Part shown: piece after piece, positions 58,117-64,000 of the stretch
How positions within the stretch are numbered: the first letter of the stretch is position 1
How the letters are laid out: each line of letters starts with the position of its first letter
Source: Pyropia yezoensis
Taxonomy: Eukaryota > Rhodophyta > Bangiophyceae > Bangiales > Bangiaceae
Direction: 5' to 3'
Assembly (NCBI GenBank): GCA_009829735.1
Contig: CM020618.1
Span: 32,464,894-32,528,893 of the forward strand
DNA: 64,000 bases
Notes under the pieces: generated by a model
Seen by the model: the letters and a program-made list of their open reading frames with translations, nothing else
What the model was told of the DNA's origin: nothing
Database searches by the model: none
Position numbers and translations under genes: made by a program

Positions 58117-59121
58117 TGTTGAGCGGGAAACCGACCGGGATCCCCTACCGAACAAGGGTTCATGCCCCCGCTGTGATTGTCCCCTGGTGTCTGGGAAGGC
58201 GCCGTGCAATTGCACGGCTGCCAAACCGGGCCACTGGGGGGCAGCACGGGGAGGGGGGGGTGCTGCAGCCGTGGCCGGCTGGCCACGGGGGAGGCGGCCC
58301 CCGGGAGGGAGTCGGGGAGGCGCGCCAACACTGGCGTTGGCGGTTAGCCCGTCCCGCGACGGGCGGCACTGGCGCTGGCGGTCGGCCCACGGCAGGGCAG
58401 ACAGTGCCGGCGGCAATGGTTGGCCTAATATGTCCAACGGGGCGGGGGCCGACACCCACTGATCGTGGCGCCTGGGCTGCGGCGAGGGGGCACCGTTGCT
58501 GCTGGGCGAGGGGGCGCCGGCGGCAGGCGCGACAACGGGTGGCTCGCGGCCGTCGCGGGCCACGCGCGGTCGGGGCGCCTCAGGCAACACCCCGACCGCA
58601 CGGCCGCGGAAATTCAAGGGGGGGAGGCGGCCGTGGGGGCGCCCAAGACGAACGGCGCGTCCCTGCCCGCAGCGGGACTACGGGGGGAGGACAAGCTGGG
58701 CCGCCCCGGTGAGGGGGGCAAGGCGAAGGTGGTCGCGGGGCGGCCGGGACGAGCGGCGCCCCCGCGGCAGCGACGCGGCGTGGTTGACGGGGGAGCGCCG
58801 TTGACGGTGCTGTTGTGGTGACCGTGGAGGGGGAGGGGGCCCGCGGGGAGCTGGGGCGAGGCCGTGCAGCGGGCGAGCTGCCCCGGGCGACGCTGGCCCA
58901 GGGACAAGGGGGATACCGGCGTGGGGGGAGACGCCGGGAGTGGGGACGTGCGTGAGCGCGAGGGATCGTCTGGAGGGGCTGTTGGCCCCGGGAGGGATGC
59001 ATTGTTTGAGGGGGCTGGTGGTGAGCCCCAGTGAGTATATGAGGAGGGTGGAGCGCCTGCAGCGGTGGTTGGGGCAGCAATACACACCATCTTTACTACA
59101 CCGACTTACTCCCACTCAACA
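58117..59121 (+). repeat. copia 3' LTR
   Basis: 1005 bp, TG/CA ends, followed by the duplication ACCAC at 59,122-59,126. Confidence 0.97.
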
Positions 59122-60354
59122 ACCACCCCTACTCCCAGGGCCACCCCCTGGCAAGAGCGCCGCGCAGGGCTACACCTGGGGCACTGGCAAGCGCAGGGCA
59201 GCGGCGGTGGTGGACCGCAGGCGGTGAGCGCGCCAGCAGCGCGGATGAGATGTCAGGCAGCTCTCCGAGGTGTTGTCGAATGGGAGGAGGAGGAGGGCCT
59301 TCCCTGCTGCCCCATCTCGACACACCCTCTAACCCGCCCCCGTTTCAAATAGGTGCCGCGGTCGCTCCACCCCTCCTCCCAGTCCTCTTCCTTATGAGAC
59401 CCCCCCCCCCCCCCCCGCCACGGCGCGGCAGCCTCTCTGAGGTCCCTGCCCCGGCGTTATTGCCATGAAACAGTCAAGGGAAGGGACGGAAACTGCGGAG
59501 GAGAGGATGGCACCTGCAATGGGGAGGGGGCACAACGGTGGGGGCGGGGGGCCAGCGGTAGGGGGGGGGATCCTACGGGAAAATTTTGACTGCCTTTGGG
59601 GGCAGTCTGAACTCGATATGCAGTTAGTAGGACGGGATAGTCGGGTGGCCTGAGCTGACGATCGAGTCGTTTTAACTGAGTATGCAGGTATTTTGGCCTC
59701 TGAGAATGCCACAACCCAGCGATCCTATTGGCTGTCACACGAAAGCGTGACATTTTTTTGCGTAAAATACAGGCCTGGCCAATGTCGTGTCCAGGCGGGC
59801 GGCAGCCGCGGGGGGGTCTCCACAGCCCCGCTGCGGTCTCCGTGCGTGATTGCTGGCGGCTCGGGTGCCATGCACTTACGAGATTTGCGTTTTGATCAGG
59901 GACGCTTTTGGATTTTGATTAGATGTTTTTGGACCGCCTGGAGGAGCACTTGAGTGGAGACAGACATTGGAGGAGAGGGAACTCTGAGGGGGTGAGGAGG
60001 GGGCGCCATCTAATTGCTGGCTGCGGGTGGCGCTAGGCTGGCGCCGCGGGTGATGCGGTGGCGCGGGCCGCACCGCACGGTCCGCCTCCGTGACGCATGG
60101 GACAGGAGACAGCGAGCGAAATGCACGAATAGCACCCCCTTCAGCAACACCATGCGGACCACAACCGCAAGCTCGACCATGCACGCCAGAAGATCATCAG
60201 ACACGCCTGAAGATGCGAAGGACTCCTTCCCGTGCATTCCTCATGCAGCGTCCCCGAAATATACTTGCCCCTCTCTATCTGTATCCTCCCCTCGATCCTG
60301 CTGCTGTACTGCATCCACAGCCCAATTCAAAGAAAGCCATGACTCCTCAGTCGC
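59122..60354. other. right flank of the copia element and 3' side of the GH97 gene; no gene supported
   Basis: It contains C and G runs (near 59,401 and 59,565) and a patch of ordinary GC content (59,580-59,770). Short open frames lack domains. The 3' end of the GH97 transcript should lie within it. Confidence 0.5.
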
Positions 60355-63300
60355 TCACTCCTCTGTGCACTCCATCATCCACCCCCCCGCGGGGGCCATA
60401 ACCACCCGCACCTCCCCCCCACGCCGTAGGCGTCGGCGGGACACGCGGATGCGCTGGTACTCTGCCTGTGTGTACTCGCTGGCCGCCTTGCCCGCCACCA
60501 CCCCGCTGTCCGCAAGCACCGTGCATGCGTACGTGGCGCCACGGCGAAGAAACCCAAAGCGGCGGAGGGTGCCCGTGTAGCCCGCCCAGCCCGTGACGCC
60601 CGCAAACCACCAAGTGCGCCCGGCCCGGCGCGCCACTATCGCCGCCTCGTTGATAGACGTACGGGCGGCGGGTAGCGGCGCCCACGGCGTATGGACATCG
60701 TCCGAGTAGTAAGCCAGCTCGGCTGGCAGGGCAGCGGTGAGCCACCGCATCTCATCCCACACCCCCGGGTGGGTGGTGAGGACGCGCACAAACGCACGGT
60801 CCCCCGCGTCGGCCGAGGCGGCCAGGTCGGTGTACCGAAAGTACGTGTCAAACAGCGTCGACACGCCCGTCCAGTAGAGCACGGTTAGAGCCAGCTCGTG
60901 GGTGCGGGTGCCGGCTGCCAGCGGGTCCTCCCACGTCCAAAAGAGGGGCTTGACGCGCGCCTCAGTCACGTCTGACCGGGGAAGGTTGGTGACCAGACCC
61001 ATCTGGTAGTCGAACGGGTTCGTGACCCCCCGCAGCAGCGGGAGTGTCATATGCTGCACCGGCTCGCCGAGGCCAAGCCCAAACTTGCGGCTCTCCCCCG
61101 AGTCGGCGCTCTCCGCAGACAGGAAGTGGGGGTAGGTGCGGGCCTCCCCGTGGTGGGACGGGCCGTGCCAAAAGCATACCAGCTTGTACTGCGCACACTT
61201 GGCCGCAATATAGTGGTACCCGGCGACGGCCTTTTGATCATTCGCCGCGCCGCTGTCAATCTTGAGGCCCGCCGCCCCCCACCGGCGGAGCTGCTGGAAG
61301 CCCGCCTCCACCTGCGCCTCGTCCAGGTAGTAGCCGGGGATGAGGGCGTAGCGGAGGGACCACACCAAGACGCCCACGCCACGGGACTTGGCGTGCCGTA
61401 CAACGTCTACCATGTCAAAGTCGGGTGCAAAGGGTGACTGGAAGGGGATGTTATTGCCGCCCTCCCGCCGCCATGTGCCTGTGATGTTAAACTGGGCCAC
61501 CACCGCGGGGTCCAGACTGTCCTTGACCGCATCAAAGTGGGCTCGAGTGGGAAAGTTCCACCCCTCGTCAATGGTGATGTAGCCAACGCCGTGGGCCGCC
61601 GCAAAATCCACCTGCGCCTTGTACAACCTACTAGTTGGCAGCGTCTCTGCCGTGACGTTGCCGCTGGCGGGGTCCCGGTACAAGAAGAAGTTTCCCCAAT
61701 CCCACATGCTCCGCAGGTGCGCCGGCGCAAACGAATAGTCCACGTTCCTGTCGGGCGGGGGCGCCAGCTTGAGTACCAGAAGCAGCTCGGCCTGCTCCAC
61801 CGCGCTAGTGGTCACACCAAACGCCCGCCACGGGAGAGAGCGCGTCGCCGCCGTGTGTGCAATGTAGTCCTCTTTGACGGTGGCCGTGTAGTCGCGGCGG
61901 CCGCCTGACTGGTGGCCCCAGTACATGGTGTCGGGCGTCCGCCTGTGCACGCGGTCAAAGACGGTGCGGATGCCCACGGCCGCAGTCGGGGTGCGCATGT
62001 AAAACGCACGGGGGTAGTCATCCGGTATCACGTCCATGGCGGTGAGGAAAAAGGTGCCCGCTTCGTCGGCAAACAGCTGCGGGTTGTTGATCAGGTTATA
62101 CTCGGGCCCAAATGGGGAGATGTTGTCCAGCACCCGCGCAATGATGGGGTCCTCCCCGTCCGAGTAAAACGGGTCTCCCAAGTTGGCATAGTCTGCCATC
62201 CCCTTGGTCCCGTACATCCGCACGCGGGGCTTGGCAAACAGGAAGGAGATGTCCTCGTCCACGACATACACCTTGCCGTCGCCGAGGCGCAGGCCAAAGC
62301 GGAGCGCAAAGCCATCGTCGTAGACGCGAACGGTCACGTCGTAGTCGCCCTTGAAAGACAGCACCGCCTCGTTGTGGCTCTCATCGACGGCCGACACGGG
62401 GCGTGGCCCCGTCAAGGGCGCCCTCCCATTGTGGGCGTTGCGCTTCACGCCCTGCACCACGGGGTCGTCGCCGAGCGTGACCACCCGCCCCCCAGCAGAC
62501 CGCTTGACCCGCAGCTTGAGCGTCCCCCAATCCGAGATGAGAACCCCGTTGAGCTCCACCGCGTAGTAGATGGCGTCGGTGACCAGCACGTGCACGGCGA
62601 GCCGTTTTTTCGCCGACGGCGCCCGCACCGTCACGGCGGGCGCAGCTAGGCGGCGCATCTGAAAGATCCGCCCCCGGATATTGGCGGCCATGCTACCGCC
62701 CGAGAAGACCGGCCCCGCCAGCGCCACCTCCCCCGTGGTGCTGTTGACAAAGCCCGCCAGCGCGGACGTCGCCCAGTTGCCGGACCCAGACGACCGCGCG
62801 TAGATGCGCTGGCCAGTCATGGCGTACACGTCCACAGGCGGACTGCTGAGGCCGCGGCAACGGCAGCACCGGCCCGTTTCGGGGCCAAACTCAAAGGACG
62901 GGGGCCCGGTGCCCCCCCCGCCCCCCTCCCCCCCTTCCGTCGCGTTGCAATCCGACGGGGGCGTCACCACGCCGTCCGTCACAGCGTAGCGGAACTGGAA
63001 GAGGGGCGGGTAGCTCATGCCCAGCGGAAAGACCCCCTGGTGGCCCACAGGGCTGGTGTAGAGCGCCCCATTGTGCAGGTTGCGCCGGTACTTCCACGCC
63101 GCGAGGGACGGGGAGAGGAGAACCAGCTCGGCGACGCCGGGCTTGCCGTCCCACCCGGCCTCGCCGGTGATGCCTTCGTACACGACGGGGTACTCGCCAG
63201 GGGGGCGGTCGGTGGCGGACCGCACCTTCCGGGGGGGGGCGCCCGTGCCCAGCTGCGGGTGGGGGTAGGGCAAGTCACGACGGGCGCACGTCTGTGCCGC

Positions 63301-63423
63301 CGCCCCGGATAGCGTCAGGGGGCCGCCCACGGCGAGCACGACCACGATCGCAGCGGCGACTGCGGCGGCCAGGCCGGCCGTCCGCATCGCGGCGGCCGCG
63401 AGGGGTGGATGCGCGCGATGCAT
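60355..63423 (-). CDS. secreted glycoside hydrolase family 97 (alpha-glucosidase/alpha-galactosidase type)
   Basis: An intronless 1,022-residue protein from ATG 63,423; an ATG at 63,387 (MRTAGLAAAVAAAIVVVLA) is the alternative start. A hydrophobic signal peptide ending near SGAAAQTC points to secretion. Upstream codons are open but lack an ATG. After an N-terminal region of about 230 residues with no clear relative comes the GH97 beta-sandwich (about 240-560), then the (beta/alpha)8 barrel. Barrel motifs are YITIDEGWNFP (about 616), GVGVLVWSLR, GLKIDSGAANDQ (about 721), FWHGPSHHGEARTYPH (about 750) and NPFDYQMGL (about 800). A C-terminal beta domain follows (WWFAGVTGWAGYTG). The Asp of LKID falls where retaining GH97 enzymes carry their nucleophile, so an alpha-galactosidase-like retaining mechanism is possible. 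This needs a structural alignment. GH97 is mainly bacterial, but base composition here matches the host. It is longer than the usual 650-750 residues. Confidence 0.88.
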   Translation of the reverse strand: MHRAHPPLAAAAMRTAGLAAAVAAAIVVVLAVGGPLTLSGAAAQTCARRDLPYPHPQLGTGAPPRKVRSATDRPPGEYPVVYEGITGEAGWDGKPGVAELVLLSPSLAAWKYRRNLHNGALYTSPVGHQGVFPLGMSYPPLFQFRYAVTDGVVTPPSDCNATEGGEGGGGGTGPPSFEFGPETGRCCRCRGLSSPPVDVYAMTGQRIYARSSGSGNWATSALAGFVNSTTGEVALAGPVFSGGSMAANIRGRIFQMRRLAAPAVTVRAPSAKKRLAVHVLVTDAIYYAVELNGVLISDWGTLKLRVKRSAGGRVVTLGDDPVVQGVKRNAHNGRAPLTGPRPVSAVDESHNEAVLSFKGDYDVTVRVYDDGFALRFGLRLGDGKVYVVDEDISFLFAKPRVRMYGTKGMADYANLGDPFYSDGEDPIIARVLDNISPFGPEYNLINNPQLFADEAGTFFLTAMDVIPDDYPRAFYMRTPTAAVGIRTVFDRVHRRTPDTMYWGHQSGGRRDYTATVKEDYIAHTAATRSLPWRAFGVTTSAVEQAELLLVLKLAPPPDRNVDYSFAPAHLRSMWDWGNFFLYRDPASGNVTAETLPTSRLYKAQVDFAAAHGVGYITIDEGWNFPTRAHFDAVKDSLDPAVVAQFNITGTWRREGGNNIPFQSPFAPDFDMVDVVRHAKSRGVGVLVWSLRYALIPGYYLDEAQVEAGFQQLRRWGAAGLKIDSGAANDQKAVAGYHYIAAKCAQYKLVCFWHGPSHHGEARTYPHFLSAESADSGESRKFGLGLGEPVQHMTLPLLRGVTNPFDYQMGLVTNLPRSDVTEARVKPLFWTWEDPLAAGTRTHELALTVLYWTGVSTLFDTYFRYTDLAASADAGDRAFVRVLTTHPGVWDEMRWLTAALPAELAYYSDDVHTPWAPLPAARTSINEAAIVARRAGRTWWFAGVTGWAGYTGTLRRFGFLRRGATYACTVLADSGVVAGKAASEYTQAEYQRIRVSRRRLRRGGEVRVVMAPAGGWMMECTEE

Positions 63424-64000
63424 GTGAGGGGGGGGGAGGCGAGGGGGGGGTGAGGGGGGGGGGCAGGGGGAGAGCTTTGGGACTGGTGCGGGGTGCGACC
63501 CAAAGCGGGTGAGCGGGGCAGTGCGCCCACGTGAGGCACCAAACTGCCGTTCGTGCAGTGGGCGGGTCTGCCGCGGATACCGCCTCGTCGGGCACCCCGC
63601 TGCAGCCGCATCCTGCACGGGAGGCGACCCACGCGAGCGAGGTGGACAGAGGCAAGCCTGGGGGGGCTCGAGCGCACCCCCGTACGATCAGGAAGACATG
63701 CGCTCCACGGGAATTTGTCTGTCCGCGGTCGTCCCGTTGCGATGGGTGACGAGAACATTGTCAAGAGATGGGGGCGCGACAAGGCGCGGAGGGCTCCAGG
63801 CGGGACTGTGCGCTGCCGCTGCCGCCCAACCCCCTGGCGCCAACGAAGACGACGCGGCGGCCCCCGGCCGGAGTCCCATGCGACGAGGCCCGGCGCGGGG
63901 GTGTTCCCGAGTGGTGCGGGCATCTACGAAGCGCTCAGTCGACCACACGGGAATCGAGGAGAGGCGTGTGTGGGCTGGGCGAATGGCCGGCGCGGAGTGT
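63424..64000. other. upstream region of the GH97 gene; no gene supported
   Basis: A G-rich stretch (63,426-63,470) directly precedes the start codon. Open frames on both strands have no recognisable domain. The promoter of the GH97 gene is expected here. Confidence 0.5.

Larger units (their letters stand above)
38074..59121 (+). mobile_element. Ty1/copia retrotransposon split by nested insertions (fossil)
   Basis: The element has 1005-bp LTRs with TG/CA ends, and the duplication ACCAC lies at 38,069-38,073 and 59,122-59,126. A primer-binding site follows the left LTR, and a purine tract (GAGGGGGAG) precedes the right one. Domain order is copia-like: Gag with a CCHC knuckle (CYGCGNVGHNRRDC), protease (DSGASHHM), integrase with its zinc region, then reverse transcriptase (LVYVDDFLLA) and RNase H. 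Without the gypsy block it is about 7.45 kb. It is broken: the gypsy block splits the reverse transcriptase, a 214-bp insert lies upstream, and there are about three further breaks. The LTRs differ at about 24 of 1005 sites (hand count, about 2.4%), so it is fairly young but older than its insert. Confidence 0.96.

Overview
The window is nuclear DNA from a GC-rich eukaryote. Supporting signs are spliceosomal introns with GT..AG ends in a histidine-phosphatase gene and in transposon genes, an Mcm4 replicative helicase, chromodomain Ty3/gypsy and Ty1/copia retrotransposons, PIF/Harbinger transposons, proteins full of Ala, Gly and Pro runs, and long G or C homopolymers. A red alga of the Porphyra/Pyropia type, or another GC-rich alga, would fit. 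The sequence alone does not prove the lineage.

Host genes at the left (about 2.2-20.9 kb): an armadillo-repeat protein (+), converging on MCM4 (-). MCM4 has two E2F-like sites upstream. Next comes a very large low-complexity protein (+) whose reading frame changes near a C-rich tract, then a two-exon histidine phosphatase of the phosphoglycerate-mutase superfamily (-). Neighbouring genes alternate in strand and share 3' or 5' intergenic spacers.

Repeat-rich middle (about 21.2-37.7 kb): a tandem array of a 329-bp unit and related MITE-like elements sharing a GACGGCAG end. There are two Harbinger-like units. Each has a DDE transposase gene converging on a gene for a SAP-domain companion protein. 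Unit 1 (23.9-27.7 kb) looks intact. Unit 2 (31.3-36.0 kb) is inverted and decayed. A low-GC island with an unrecognised ORF follows a 36-base poly-G tract.

Nested retrotransposons (38,074-59,121): a Ty1/copia element with 1005-bp LTRs and target duplication ACCAC. Inside it lies a Ty3/gypsy chromovirus in the tandem form LTR-internal-LTR-internal-LTR, with 970-bp LTRs and target duplication GACGG. The copia element also holds a 214-bp insert with TG/CA ends, target duplication GACGT and tRNA-like pol III boxes. LTR differences (about 2.4% for copia, 0.4-1.8% for gypsy) agree with the order of insertion. All are treated as broken fossils.

Right end (60.4-63.4 kb): an intronless, probably secreted glycoside hydrolase of family GH97 (-). 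The rest of the window holds no gene I can support. Most long open frames there are by-products of high GC.
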